From: Pseudonocardia acidicola
Lineage (GTDB): Bacteria > Actinomycetota > Actinomycetes > Mycobacteriales > Pseudonocardiaceae
DNA length: 64,000 bases
NCBI RefSeq assembly: GCF_012911935.1
Contig: NZ_JAAXLA010000012.1
Coordinates: 1 to 64,000, forward strand
Direction: 5' to 3'
This document shows positions 26,858-35,243 of this stretch, in pieces. The notes beneath the pieces are model-generated. The model was given only the letters and a program-made list of their open reading frames with translations, ran no database searches and was not told the DNA's origin. The position numbers and the translations under genes are program-made. Position 1 is the stretch's first letter, and the number at the start of each line of letters is the position of its first letter.

Positions 26858-26873
26858 GTCAACGTGAGTTGAC
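26858..26873. promoter_or_regulatory. Short palindrome GTCAAC-N4-GTTGAC
   Basis: Perfect 6-bp arms with a 4-base centre lie between the amine oxidase operon (promoter side) and the 3' end of the DinB gene, within an AT-richer patch. The minus strand reads TTGACA next to it, so the palindrome could overlap the -35 region of the amine oxidase promoter. No convincing -10 element was found. Confidence 0.35.
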
Positions 26874-26938
26874 GGCGGTGAGGGTGGGTCGGAACGGTGT
26901 GCCGGCGCCGTTCATCGGCGCTGGTGGGCGCGGCCGAT

Positions 26939-27463
26939 CTAGTCCTTGCCGGCCTTCCGCCGCTCCACGATGCCGCGGACGAACGCCGCCTGCCCGCCGT
27001 GCTGGAGATCGTCGGAGAGCACGCTCACCAGCCGCACGCCGAGTGTCACCGGCGGATCCCACCGGGTGTCCACGACACGGTCCAGGTCGGCGTCGGAGAG
27101 GCCCCGCACGAACCGGACGGTCTGTTCGTGCACCGCGTCGTAGTAGCCGGTCAGCAGGTCCGGGGAGTCCACCCGGACCGCCGCGACCTGATCGTCGTTG
27201 TGTCCGTAGCCGGTGTCCCGCGGATCGAGCGGCAGCCCGAAGCGGTCCACCCAGCCCTGCGAGATCCAGACCTGCTCCGTCCCGGCGACGCCGGCGATGT
27301 GGTCGTCCTGGACACGGGTCAAGTGCCAGACCAGCCACGCGATCGAGTTCGCGTGGCCGTCGATGCGGTACGCCAACTCGGCCGGGGTGAGGTCCTCGAC
27401 CACGGTGTGGACCACGTCGCGGACCCGGCCGAACGCATCGGTGAGGAGATCGGCGGTGTTCAT
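26939..27463 (-). CDS. DinB/DUF664 family protein (mycothiol transferase type)
   Basis: 174 residues from ATG at 27463 (MNTADLLTDAFGRVRDVVHT). It is a four-helix-bundle protein with metal-ligand histidines in 'SIAWLVWHLTRVQDDHIAGV' and 'SDDLQHGGQAAFVRGIVE'. Actinobacterial members are mycothiol-dependent transferases or isomerases acting in detoxification; the substrate is unknown. The frame is open upstream through the degenerate C-terminal part of the neighbouring adenosyltransferase remnant, so an N-terminally extended chimeric product from ATG 27712 is formally possible. The ATG at 27463 matches the family start. Confidence 0.85.
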   Translation of the reverse strand: MNTADLLTDAFGRVRDVVHTVVEDLTPAELAYRIDGHANSIAWLVWHLTRVQDDHIAGVAGTEQVWISQGWVDRFGLPLDPRDTGYGHNDDQVAAVRVDSPDLLTGYYDAVHEQTVRFVRGLSDADLDRVVDTRWDPPVTLGVRLVSVLSDDLQHGGQAAFVRGIVERRKAGKD

Positions 27464-27569
27464 GCCGGGCACGCTACGCAGGTCGGCGCCGTCACGCCGG
27501 GCTCTGCTCGGAGCCGAGGTGCGAGCCGCAGGACGCGGCGGACCTTCGCCGGGGTCACCCCGCGGAACG

Positions 27570-28046
27570 GAGCCCGCCGGCTGCAGCTCGACCCGGACGC
27601 CGGGCCCGATCCCCAGCCGGCGTGCCGCGGAGCCGCCGTTCACCGCGACGGCGACGAACCCGGCCGAGTCCACGAACACGACCGCCGCGCCGGTGGGGGC
27701 TCGCCAGCTCATGGGCCGCCTGCACGCCGCCGAGCGCCTCCGCCGCCGGGATCAGCAGCCCGTTGTCCGGGCCGACCAGGACGCCGCCCGGCGCGACGAC
27801 GGCGACGCCGCGGCGCGCGGTGCCGACCCCGGGGTCGACCACCGCCAGGTGCACGGCCGCCGGTAGATAGGGCGCCGTCTGGGCCAGCACCGTCGCGCCG
27901 CGGCGGACGTCCTGCGGCGGGACGCCGTGGCTGACGTCGATCACCCGCGCTTGCGGCGCGATCCGCGCGATGATCCCGGTGCAGGCGGCGACGAACCCGT
28001 CGTCGAGCCCGTAGTCGGTGGTGAAGGAGATCCAGCCGAACCTCAT
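27570..28046 (-). pseudogene. SAM hydroxide adenosyltransferase (DUF62/fluorinase superfamily), internally deleted and frameshifted
   Basis: From ATG 28046 the protein starts normally: MRFGWISFTTDYGLDDGFVA, 'VIDVSHGVPPQDVRRGA', 'VHLAVVDPGVGTARRGVAVV', 'VGPDNGLLIPAAEALGGVQA', AHEL. Near 27690-27710 the match jumps to another frame and about 110 residues later in the family: 'TGAAVVFVDSAGFVAVAVNG' then GSAARRLGIGPGVRVELQPA. The missing segment includes the conserved FHGRD histidine and most of the C-terminal barrel. The active enzyme hydrolyses S-adenosylmethionine to adenosine and methionine. No stop separates the remnant from the downstream DinB frame. Confidence 0.82.
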
Positions 28047-28066
28047 CCGCGCAGTCTGCCCCGGCG

Positions 28067-29014
28067 TCAGCGCGCCGGCTCGCCGGTCCCCGCCCACTCG
28101 TCGTAGGCGGTCCAGGCCTGCAGGCTCGCTCTGCTCTCGAAACGGCGCTGCTCGCCGGTGATCGGGTCGCCGAACTCGAGGGTCGTGGCCAGCAGTTGCA
28201 GGGGGCGGGTGAAGTCGTCGAGTGGGGTCTCGGTGAGCACCGGATAGAAGTCGTCGCCCAGGATCGGTATGCCCAGACCGCTCATGTGCAGCCGGATCTG
28301 GTGGGTGCGGCCGGTGGTCGGGGTCAGCCGGTATCGGCCGAGGCCGTCGCGGTGCTCCACGAGTTCGACGAGGGTCTCGGCGTTCGGTGGGCCGGGCACC
28401 TCCTGGGCCGTGATGACGCCCCGCTCCTTGATGATCCGGCTGCGTACCGTGCGCGGCAGGCCGAGCGCCGGGTCGTACCGGGCGATCGCCTCGTAGGTCT
28501 TGCGCACCAGCCGGTCCCGGAACAGCGTCTGGTATGCCCCGCGGCGGTCGGGCCGGATGACGAACATGATCAGCCCGGCGGTGACCCGGTCCAACCGGTG
28601 CGCCGGGCTGAGCGTGGGCAGGTCCAGGTCGCGGCGCAGCCGCACCAGTGCGGTCTCGACGATGTGCTTGCCGCGCGGGATGGTCGACAGGAAGTGCGGC
28701 TTGTCGACGACGAGCAGGTCGTCGTCGCGGTGCACGACGCCGATCTCGAACGGGACCGGGACCTCGTCGGGCAGGTCCCGGTGGAACCAGAGGAAGTGCT
28801 CGGGCACGAACGGGGCGTCCGGGGCGACCGGGCCGTCGCGGTCCACGATCCGTTGCTCCCGCAGCATCATGTCGATGCGCCCGGGCGCCACCCGGGGCAA
28901 CCGGTCGACCAGGTGGTCCCGGATGGTCGCCCATGGCCCCTCGGCCGGCGTCCGCAGCCGGACCGGGTCGAGGCCGTGGCGTTGGGGGAGCGGCGACCTC
29001 AGCTTGCGCCTCAT
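28067..29014 (-). CDS. RluA-family pseudouridine synthase
   Basis: 315 residues from ATG at 29014 (MRRKLRSPLPQRHGLDPVRL); the longer frame upstream has no homology. It converts uridine to pseudouridine in rRNA or tRNA. The catalytic aspartate lies in 'LSPAHRLDRVTAGLIMFVIR', the family's HRLD-x-x-T-S/A-G motif. Supporting blocks are 'VVHRDDDLLVVDKPHFLSTI' and 'RYRLTPTTGRTHQIRLHMSG'. The N-terminal 90 residues are not a canonical S4 domain. It shares orientation with the decayed adenosyltransferase 20 bases downstream and is divergent from topoisomerase IB. Confidence 0.92.
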   Translation of the reverse strand: MRRKLRSPLPQRHGLDPVRLRTPAEGPWATIRDHLVDRLPRVAPGRIDMMLREQRIVDRDGPVAPDAPFVPEHFLWFHRDLPDEVPVPFEIGVVHRDDDLLVVDKPHFLSTIPRGKHIVETALVRLRRDLDLPTLSPAHRLDRVTAGLIMFVIRPDRRGAYQTLFRDRLVRKTYEAIARYDPALGLPRTVRSRIIKERGVITAQEVPGPPNAETLVELVEHRDGLGRYRLTPTTGRTHQIRLHMSGLGIPILGDDFYPVLTETPLDDFTRPLQLLATTLEFGDPITGEQRRFESRASLQAWTAYDEWAGTGEPAR

Positions 29015-29101
29015 CGCGGTCGAGCCTAACGCCCGGCGCGGTGTGCCCGTTTGGTCCCGGCGGGCGGGGGAATCCGAGCGCCTGTCCGACCGGGAGGACC
29101 C

Positions 29102-30190
29102 ATGGGCAGCAGCAACGACAACGGCGGGTTCGCAGACCTGATCGCGGCCGACCCCGTCGCGGCGGCGGCCGCGGCCGGCCTCCACTACGTCAACGACGCC
29201 ATCCCGGGCATCACCCGCGAGCGCCGGGGAGGCTGCTGGGTCTACCGCAGGCCCGACGGCGCCGAGATCGCCGACCCGGGCGAGCGCGCCCGGATCGACG
29301 CCATCGGCATCCCGCCTGCGTGGACGCACGTGTGGATCAGCCCGCTGCCCGACGGGCACATCCAGGCCACCGGCCGGGACTCCCGCGGCCGCAAGCAGTA
29401 CCGCTACCACCCGCGGTGGCGGGAGGTCCGGGACGTCACGAAATACCACCGGATGGCCGATTTCGGGCGCTCGCTGCCCGGCCTGCGCCGGCACATCGAC
29501 GCCGACCTGGATCTGCCGGGGCTACCCCGGGAGAAGGTGCTCGGTGCCGTGATCCGGTTGATGGACGAGACGCTGATCCGGATCGGCAACGAGGAATACG
29601 CCCGGCAGAACCATTCCTACGGCCTCACCACGCTGCACCACGAGCACGTCCGGATCGAGGGCTGGACGACGATCCAGTTCGAGTTCCGTGCGAAATCGGG
29701 CAAGCAGCAGCGGGTCCGGCTGAGCGACCCCCGGCTCGCGAGCGTCGTGCACGCCTGTCACGAGCTGCCCGGCCAGGAGCTGTTCCACTACATCGACGAC
29801 GACGGCCGGGTCGTGCATGTCGGGTCGGCCGACGTGAACGACTATCTGCGGGCGATCACCCGGGCGATCGTCACCGCCAAGGACTTCCGGACGTGGGGCG
29901 GCTCGGTGACGGCCGCGGAGACCCTCGTCGAGCTCGGGCCGCCGCGGTCGGCTGCCGACGCCAAGACCAAGATCGTGGCCGCGATCGACGCCGCGGCGGC
30001 GCGGTTGAACAACACCCGGGCGGTGTGCCGCAAGAGCTACGTCAACCCGCGGGTTCCGGAGTCCTATGTCGACGGCACCCTCGACGACGCGTTCCGGGTG
30101 GCCGCCGAGCGCGACCGGCTGCGGCACTCGGAGGCGGCGATGCTGATGCTCGTGGCGGAGGAACCGGAGTTCGCGGAGCACCTGAGCTGA
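29102..30190 (+). CDS. Type IB DNA topoisomerase (bacterial, poxvirus-like)
   Basis: 362 residues from ATG at 29102, with GGGAGG 7 bases upstream. It relaxes supercoils through a 3'-phosphotyrosyl intermediate. Visible: the N-terminal 'IPPAWTHVWISPLPDGHIQA' block, 'GRDSRGRKQYRYHPRWREVR' with the conserved basic residues, 'EYARQNHSYGLTTLHHEHVR', and the C-terminal active-site tyrosine in 'NNTRAVCRKSYVNPRVPESY'. The length is usual for the bacterial subfamily. It is a single gene with no obvious operon partner. Confidence 0.95.
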   Translation: MGSSNDNGGFADLIAADPVAAAAAAGLHYVNDAIPGITRERRGGCWVYRRPDGAEIADPGERARIDAIGIPPAWTHVWISPLPDGHIQATGRDSRGRKQYRYHPRWREVRDVTKYHRMADFGRSLPGLRRHIDADLDLPGLPREKVLGAVIRLMDETLIRIGNEEYARQNHSYGLTTLHHEHVRIEGWTTIQFEFRAKSGKQQRVRLSDPRLASVVHACHELPGQELFHYIDDDGRVVHVGSADVNDYLRAITRAIVTAKDFRTWGGSVTAAETLVELGPPRSAADAKTKIVAAIDAAAARLNNTRAVCRKSYVNPRVPESYVDGTLDDAFRVAAERDRLRHSEAAMLMLVAEEPEFAEHLS

Positions 30191-30193
30191 CCG

Positions 30194-30370
30194 TCACGTC
30201 GCCGGGGCCGCCCACCGGTCCTCGGCCGTCCCCGCCGACAGCGCCCGCACGCTGCCCGCCACGGCGGCCTGGAGCACGCAGGCCAGGGCCAGCGCGGCGG
30301 TCACGACGGTCAGCCCGAGCAGCAGCGGCGGCAACGCCCGTGCGCTGCGCCATCGTTCGATGTCCACCAT
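30194..30370 (-). CDS. Small single-pass membrane protein (58 residues)
   Basis: A short reading frame from ATG at 30370 to TGA 30194-30196, preceded by the strong ribosome binding site GGAGGGAGG about 7 bases upstream. The sequence MVDIERWRSARALPPLLLG continues into one hydrophobic segment (LTVVTAALALACVLQAAVAG) and a short hydrophilic tail. No family is recognised. The ribosome binding site, codon bias and orientation away from the DMT transporter support a real gene. It fills most of the otherwise empty 30191-30501 gap. Confidence 0.55.
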   Translation of the reverse strand: MVDIERWRSARALPPLLLGLTVVTAALALACVLQAAVAGSVRALSAGTAEDRWAAPAT

Positions 30371-30501
30371 GACGGCGACCTCCCTCCGCGGAACGCGGGT
30401 GTCGACCCTCCCGCCCGTGCCGTCCTGGCTCCAGGGTCTTCCGCCGACGGTGACGCCGTACCGCCGGTCGGTGGCCGGGCACGGCCTCGTACCGTCGACG
30501 G

Positions 30502-31356
30502 GTGAGTCTGGGTCTGCTGAGCGCGCTGGCCGCGGCCGTGTGCTTCGGGTTGGCTTCGGTGCTGCAGGCGGTGGCGGCCCGCGCCGACGAGCAGCGCGCG
30601 GAGCGTCTCGACCCGCGCCTGCTGCTGCGTCTGCTCGGGCACTGGCGGTTCGTCCTCGGGCTCGGCCTGGACGGGCTGGGTTATGTCGCGATGGTCGCGG
30701 CGCTGCGGGTGCTGCCCGTCTTCGTGGTGCAGGCCGCGGTGGCCGCCAGCCTGGCGGTCACCGCGATCGCCGCGACCCGGTTCTTCGGCACCACACTGCG
30801 CAGGCGGGAGTGGACCGCGGTCGTCGTGGTCTGCCTGGGGCTCGCCCTGCTGGGGCTCTCCGCCGGCGCGGAGGGGCCGGGGCGAGCCGGCGACGCGTTC
30901 CGCATCGGGCTGGTCGTGTCCGTCGGGCTGCTCGCCGCCGCCGGTGCGCTGGCCGCGCGGCTACCGGCCCGGCCGGCCGCGCCACTGCTCGGTCTCGTGT
31001 CGGGCCTGGGCTTCGGTGCCGTGGCGCTCGCCAGCCGTGCCCTCGTCGGTTTCCGGCCGGGGGAGTTGCTGCGCGATCCGGCGGCCTACGTGATCGTGGT
31101 GGCCGGATCGCTCGCCTTCCTCTGCCTGACGACCGCGCTGCAGCGCGGCTCGGTCACCGCGGTGACCGCGGCGATGGTGGTGGGTGAGACCGTGCCGCCC
31201 GCCGTGATCGGGGTGGTGCTGCTCGGCGACGGCACCCGGCCGGGTTTCGGTCCGGTCGCACTGCTCGGGTTCCTGGCGGCAGTGGGAGCGGCGCTCGCGC
31301 TGGCCCGGTTCGGGGAGGTGGAGACCGCTCCCGCCCCGGCGCGCCGCGATCAGTGA
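30502..31356 (+). CDS. DMT-superfamily (EamA-like) membrane transporter
   Basis: 284 residues from GTG at 30502. Nine or ten hydrophobic segments in two half-repeats: MSLGLLSALAAAVCFGLASV at the first helix, then 'FVVQAAVAASLAVTAIAATR' and, in the second half, 'AFLCLTTALQRGSVTAVTAA', 'VVGETVPPAVIGVVLLGDGT'. This is the drug/metabolite transporter fold; the substrate is unknown. The 3' end overlaps the convergent TetR gene by 7 bases. Confidence 0.82.
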   Translation: MSLGLLSALAAAVCFGLASVLQAVAARADEQRAERLDPRLLLRLLGHWRFVLGLGLDGLGYVAMVAALRVLPVFVVQAAVAASLAVTAIAATRFFGTTLRRREWTAVVVVCLGLALLGLSAGAEGPGRAGDAFRIGLVVSVGLLAAAGALAARLPARPAAPLLGLVSGLGFGAVALASRALVGFRPGELLRDPAAYVIVVAGSLAFLCLTTALQRGSVTAVTAAMVVGETVPPAVIGVVLLGDGTRPGFGPVALLGFLAAVGAALALARFGEVETAPAPARRDQ

Positions 31357-31967
31357 CCGCGCCCCGCGAGCACCGAGTCGACGATCCAGCGCACCTGCCG
31401 CACGGCCTGCTCGATCGCCGCGGTGGGCTGGACGAGATGACTGAGCGTCAACCGGGCGACGACCTCGACGAGTGAGGTGAGGGTGTCGGCGCCGGGCCCG
31501 GCGAGGGTGAGGTCCGGGTGGACCGTGCGCACCTGCTTCACGACGGCCGCGACCGCGCGTTCGAGGACCGGCTCGGGGCGGATGGTGACCAACGGCAGCA
31601 GATCGTCGGCGGCGCCGTGCGCGGCCGAGACGACGGCCTTGATCAGCGGGTTGTCGGCGGCCGCCCGCAGGGTGAAGTCCACCGCGGCGCCCAGGCCCGC
31701 GCCGAGGTCGCCGGGATGCGCCGCGAGCCGCTCGGACACGCCGGCGAGGAAGCGGTCGGTCTCGCGCGTGATCATCGCTTCGGCCAGCGCGTCCTTGGAA
31801 CCGATCTCGTTGTAGACGCTCTGCCTGCTCACACCGACCCGAGCGGCCACCCGGGACATCGTCACCCCGTCCCAGCCCCGCTCGGAGGTGATCTCGGCGG
31901 CGGCGTCGAGCAACTGGTCGCGCAGCAGCGAGCGGACCCGCGCATGGAACCCCGGCTGCGTACCCAC
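31350..31967 (-). CDS. TetR-family transcriptional regulator
   Basis: 205 residues from GTG at 31967. The helix-turn-helix reads 'VTMSRVAARVGVSRQSVYNE' followed by 'IGSKDALAEAMITRE', a standard TetR N-terminal domain. The ligand-binding half is helical and unassigned. It is divergent from the desaturase/reductase fusion with a 112-base gap that contains a palindrome at 31986-32003, so it probably represses that gene and itself. A fatty-acid or acyl-CoA ligand is plausible given the target. Confidence 0.9.
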   Translation of the reverse strand: MGTQPGFHARVRSLLRDQLLDAAAEITSERGWDGVTMSRVAARVGVSRQSVYNEIGSKDALAEAMITRETDRFLAGVSERLAAHPGDLGAGLGAAVDFTLRAAADNPLIKAVVSAAHGAADDLLPLVTIRPEPVLERAVAAVVKQVRTVHPDLTLAGPGADTLTSLVEVVARLTLSHLVQPTAAIEQAVRQVRWIVDSVLAGRGH

Positions 31968-31985
31968 GACCGCACCGTACTTCTA

Positions 31986-32003
31986 GCGCAAGATCGTATG
32001 CGC
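31986..32003. promoter_or_regulatory. Candidate TetR operator
   Basis: GCGCA-N8-TGCGC, an 18-bp palindrome centred in the divergent gap between the TetR gene and the desaturase fusion. It lies 19 bases upstream of the TetR start and 77 bases upstream of the fusion start. Size and position fit TetR autoregulation; sequence evidence alone is weak. Confidence 0.4.
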
Positions 32004-32079
32004 GGTTTACAGTGCGGCCTCACATGTCAAAGTCGGGAACAGCTCCCGGCGTAACGTCTACGACGACGAGGAGGGGCCC

Positions 32080-34143
32080 GTGACCACCAGCCCCATCGGT
32101 GAGCGGGTCAGCCCCCCGGCCGGCGACGGCCCGGTGCTGAGCGAGGCCGAGTCCCGGGCGGTGCGCCGCGGAGTACCGGATCCCGGCATCCCGCTGCCGC
32201 GAGCGGCGGCGCCGACGATCGCGCTGTTCTTCGGCTCGCTCGCGGTCTGGGTCGTGGCGACCTGGCTGGCCCTGGGCGGGAACGCTCCGTTCTGGGTGAC
32301 CATCCCGCTGCACGCGCTGGTCACCTTCACCATGTTCACGGTGTTGCACGACGCGATCCACCACGCCGCAGGGCGGTCGAACTGGGTCAACGAGCTGTTC
32401 GGGCGGCTCTCGGTGCCGTTCGTGGCCTGCTACGCGAGCTTCGGCATGTTCCGGTTCATCCACATCGAGCACCACCGGAACACCAACGAGGACATCGACA
32501 CCGACCCGGACGCGTGGACCACGCACGGGCCGTGGTGGCAGCTGCCGCTGCGCTGGTTAACGATCGACGGACGCTATGCGGTGTTCTACATCCCGCGGCT
32601 GCGGACCCGGCCGCGCGCTGAGCGCATCGAGACCACGGCCACCGTGGGTCTGAGCGTGCTCGTGTTCGGCGGCTTGATCGCCACCGGGCACGGGTGGGAG
32701 CTGGCGCTGATCTACCTGATCCCGCAGCGCATCGGGGTGGCCGTGCTGGCCTGGTGGTTCGACTGGATGCCCCACCACGGGCTGACCGACACGGCGCAGA
32801 AGAACCGCTTCGGTGCCACCCGGGTGCGGGTGGGCATGGAGTGGCTGCTGACGCCGGTGATGCTCTACCAGAACTACCACCTGGTGCATCACCTCCACCC
32901 GGCGATCCCGTTCTACCGTTATGTCCAGGCCTGGCGGAACAACGAGGCCGCCTACCTCACCCGTGACGTCCCGATCATGACCGCGTGGGGGCGTGAGCTC
33001 ACCGCGTCGGAGTACCGCGCCTGGCGCCGGCTCACCGAGTCCTTCCACAGCGACGCGGCCGCCGACACCGCGGGTGCGGGCCACGACGAGTTCCACCCGC
33101 TGGCGGTGGCCGAGGTCCGGCCGCTCACCGCGGACAGCGTCTCGATCAGCTTCGAGGTCCCCGAGCACCTGCGCGACCGCTTCCGCTTCACCCCGGGCCA
33201 GCACCTCACGCTGCGCACCACCGTGGACGGCGCGGAGCGGCGCCGCACCTACTCGCTGTGCACCTCGGCCACCTCGGACCTGGTCCGCATCGCCGTGAAG
33301 CGGATCGAGGGCGGTGCCGTGTCGACGTACCTGACGCAGCGGCTCGCCGCCGGAGACGTGCTGGAGGTGCTGGCGCCGACGGGCCGGTTCGTCCTCGACC
33401 CCGCCGCGGCGAAGGGGCGCCACCACGTCGGCATCGTGGCCGGAAGCGGCATCACGCCGGTCATCTCCATGCTGTCCACCACGCTGTCGGTACACGAGGA
33501 CAGCCGGTTCACCCTGCTCTACGGCAACCGCACCGCGGAGTCGACGATGTTCCGCGACGAGCTGGAGATGCTCGCCCGGCACTTCGAGGGCCGGCTGCGG
33601 ATCGTCCATTTCCGCTCCGCCGACCCCGGCCCCGAGCCCGCCGGCCCCTACGAGCGCGTCGTGTCCGGCCGGATCGACGCCGAGCAGCTCACCGCGTTGT
33701 TCGACGCGAACCTGTCGCCGCGTGACGTCGACGGCTGGTTCCTGTGCGGACCGCAGGAGCTGGTCGACGACACCCGGGCGTTGCTCGTCGACCAGGCGGT
33801 GCCCCGGCGCGAGATCCACGTCGAGCTGTTCCACGCCGCACCGGCGCACGCGGGCGAGCACGGGGTGGCCAGCACCATCAGCGCGACCGTCGGCGGGCGG
33901 ACGTCGGCGGTGGACAGCGACGGGCACGAGTCGGTGCTCGAGGCCCTACTGCGCGGTGGGCTGGACGCGCCCTACGCGTGCATGGGTGGCGCGTGCGGGA
34001 CGTGCCGCGCCAAGCTGGTCCGCGGCAGCGCCGAGATGGAGGTCGACTACGCGCTCAGCCACGACGAGCGCGCAGCCGGATACGTCCTGACCTGCCAGGC
34101 CCGGCCGACGACCGAGCGGGTCGAGCTGGACTACGACGCCTGA
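32080..34143 (+). CDS. Self-sufficient membrane di-iron desaturase/hydroxylase fused to FAD-NAD(P)H reductase and [2Fe-2S] ferredoxin
   Basis: 687 residues from GTG at 32080 behind GAGGAGGGG. Residues 40-330 form a membrane fatty-acid desaturase/hydroxylase domain with all three histidine boxes: HDAIHH (90-95), HIEHH (128-132) and HLVHH (267-271). Residues of about 345-570 are a ferredoxin-NADP reductase-like domain with the flavin motif RRTYSL (388-393) and NAD(P) loop 'VAGSGITPVISM'. Residues of about 595-687 are a plant-type ferredoxin with C634, C639, C642 and a final Cys in LTCQARP. One polypeptide thus carries the whole electron chain. It probably desaturates or hydroxylates an acyl chain, alkane or similar lipid. 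The substrate is inference. Confidence 0.9.
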   Translation: MTTSPIGERVSPPAGDGPVLSEAESRAVRRGVPDPGIPLPRAAAPTIALFFGSLAVWVVATWLALGGNAPFWVTIPLHALVTFTMFTVLHDAIHHAAGRSNWVNELFGRLSVPFVACYASFGMFRFIHIEHHRNTNEDIDTDPDAWTTHGPWWQLPLRWLTIDGRYAVFYIPRLRTRPRAERIETTATVGLSVLVFGGLIATGHGWELALIYLIPQRIGVAVLAWWFDWMPHHGLTDTAQKNRFGATRVRVGMEWLLTPVMLYQNYHLVHHLHPAIPFYRYVQAWRNNEAAYLTRDVPIMTAWGRELTASEYRAWRRLTESFHSDAAADTAGAGHDEFHPLAVAEVRPLTADSVSISFEVPEHLRDRFRFTPGQHLTLRTTVDGAERRRTYSLCTSATSDLVRIAVKRIEGGAVSTYLTQRLAAGDVLEVLAPTGRFVLDPAAAKGRHHVGIVAGSGITPVISMLSTTLSVHEDSRFTLLYGNRTAESTMFRDELEMLARHFEGRLRIVHFRSADPGPEPAGPYERVVSGRIDAEQLTALFDANLSPRDVDGWFLCGPQELVDDTRALLVDQAVPRREIHVELFHAAPAHAGEHGVASTISATVGGRTSAVDSDGHESVLEALLRGGLDAPYACMGGACGTCRAKLVRGSAEMEVDYALSHDERAAGYVLTCQARPTTERVELDYDA

Positions 34144-35106
34144 TCACACCTCCGGGCGCTCGGCCAGCAGCCGCGCGAGCGCCCGGGCGCTGCGCACCGC
34201 GTATCCCCGGTAGGTGTTGTTGAACAGCAGGTGCACCGGCCGGTCGCCCTCGTGCAGGGACGCGATCCGCGGCACCCACTCAGCCAGCTCGTCGTCGCGG
34301 TAGTCGTAGGCGTGCCGCTGCGCCGGGGTCAGCCCGGGCGCATCCCAGGCCTCGTCGTTGCGGCCGTGGAAGCGCACCGCGGCGAGGTCGGCCGTGGCCG
34401 CGGCGATCGGTGGGACGGAGTTGCGGACCCCCTGCGGCTCGTCGACGCACACGTAGACGAGATCGTGCTCGGCGAGGAAGGCGAGGGTCCTCGCGCGGTG
34501 CGCGGCGTCCATCCACCGGCCCTGCCGGAACTCCACGCCGACCCGCCGGTCCTGCAGCGCGGCGGCGACCCACGCCAGGTACTCGAACGCCACCGGCGAC
34601 GGGTACAGGTACGCCGGCAGCTGGAACAGGATCAGCCCGAGGCGACCGGAGTCCTGCAGCGGATCCAGCGCCGAGGCGAACCGCCGTAACGCCTCCGCCA
34701 CGAGGTCGGGCGGCAGGTCGCGCGCGTACACCCGCTCCTTGCGGGCCTGCTCGGGCGGCAGCGCTTCCCGCAGGTCGCGCCACAGCTCCGACGGCGGGGT
34801 CGGGTGCCAGGTGAGCAGGCGGAACGCCTTCACGTCGAACCGGAAATCGGGTGGGGTGCGCTCCGCCCACACCTCCGACGTGCGTTCCGCGGGCGGGTGG
34901 TAGAAGGTCGAGTCGACCTCGGTCACCGGGAAGTGCGCCGCGTAGAACCGCAGCCGCTGCTCGGGTGAGGTGACCGTCGGGGGGTACAGCTCACCGGACT
35001 CGACGAGCGTGCGGTCGGTCCACGCCGTGACCCCGATGTAGAGCCCGCGGTCGGCCAGCGACCGCAGCAGGGGATCGTCGGCCGCCGCCCGGGCGTTCGC
35101 TGCCAC
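34144..35106 (-). CDS. DUF72 family TIM-barrel protein
   Basis: 320 residues if GTG 35106 is used; the ribosome binding site is too close for certainty, and a nearby alternative start would drop a few residues. Conserved DUF72 features: 'LYIGVTAWTDRTLVESGELY', 'FPVTEVDSTFYHPPAERTSE', 'DFRFDVKAFRLLTWHP', 'LGLILFQLPAYLYPS' and the C-terminal 'VHLLFNNTYRGYAVRSARAL'. The family is widespread and without an established activity; nuclease or lyase roles have been proposed. It is convergent with the desaturase fusion (stops adjacent) and divergent from the next gene. Confidence 0.88.
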   Translation of the reverse strand: MAANARAAADDPLLRSLADRGLYIGVTAWTDRTLVESGELYPPTVTSPEQRLRFYAAHFPVTEVDSTFYHPPAERTSEVWAERTPPDFRFDVKAFRLLTWHPTPPSELWRDLREALPPEQARKERVYARDLPPDLVAEALRRFASALDPLQDSGRLGLILFQLPAYLYPSPVAFEYLAWVAAALQDRRVGVEFRQGRWMDAAHRARTLAFLAEHDLVYVCVDEPQGVRNSVPPIAAATADLAAVRFHGRNDEAWDAPGLTPAQRHAYDYRDDELAEWVPRIASLHEGDRPVHLLFNNTYRGYAVRSARALARLLAERPEV

Positions 35107-35243
35107 CTCCCCACGATCCGGCCGCCGGCGGCGTCTGTCACGGGGAGCCGCGGTGTCGTGGATGCTGGTGGTGGGAGGTCGAGCCGGGCCCGCCGGTACT
35201 GCGGCGGGGCCGCTCGTCGGCACCGGCGAGGTGAGGTCGACGG

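Noticed and set aside
26821..26880. GlnR nitrogen-regulator box near the amine oxidase promoter (GTAAC next to GAAA)
   Set aside because: Spacing does not match the GlnR consensus and only one weak half-site is seen.
27570..28046. A fluorinase or chlorinase gene
   Set aside because: It belongs to the same superfamily, but the sequence matches the ordinary SAM hydroxide adenosyltransferases and is broken.
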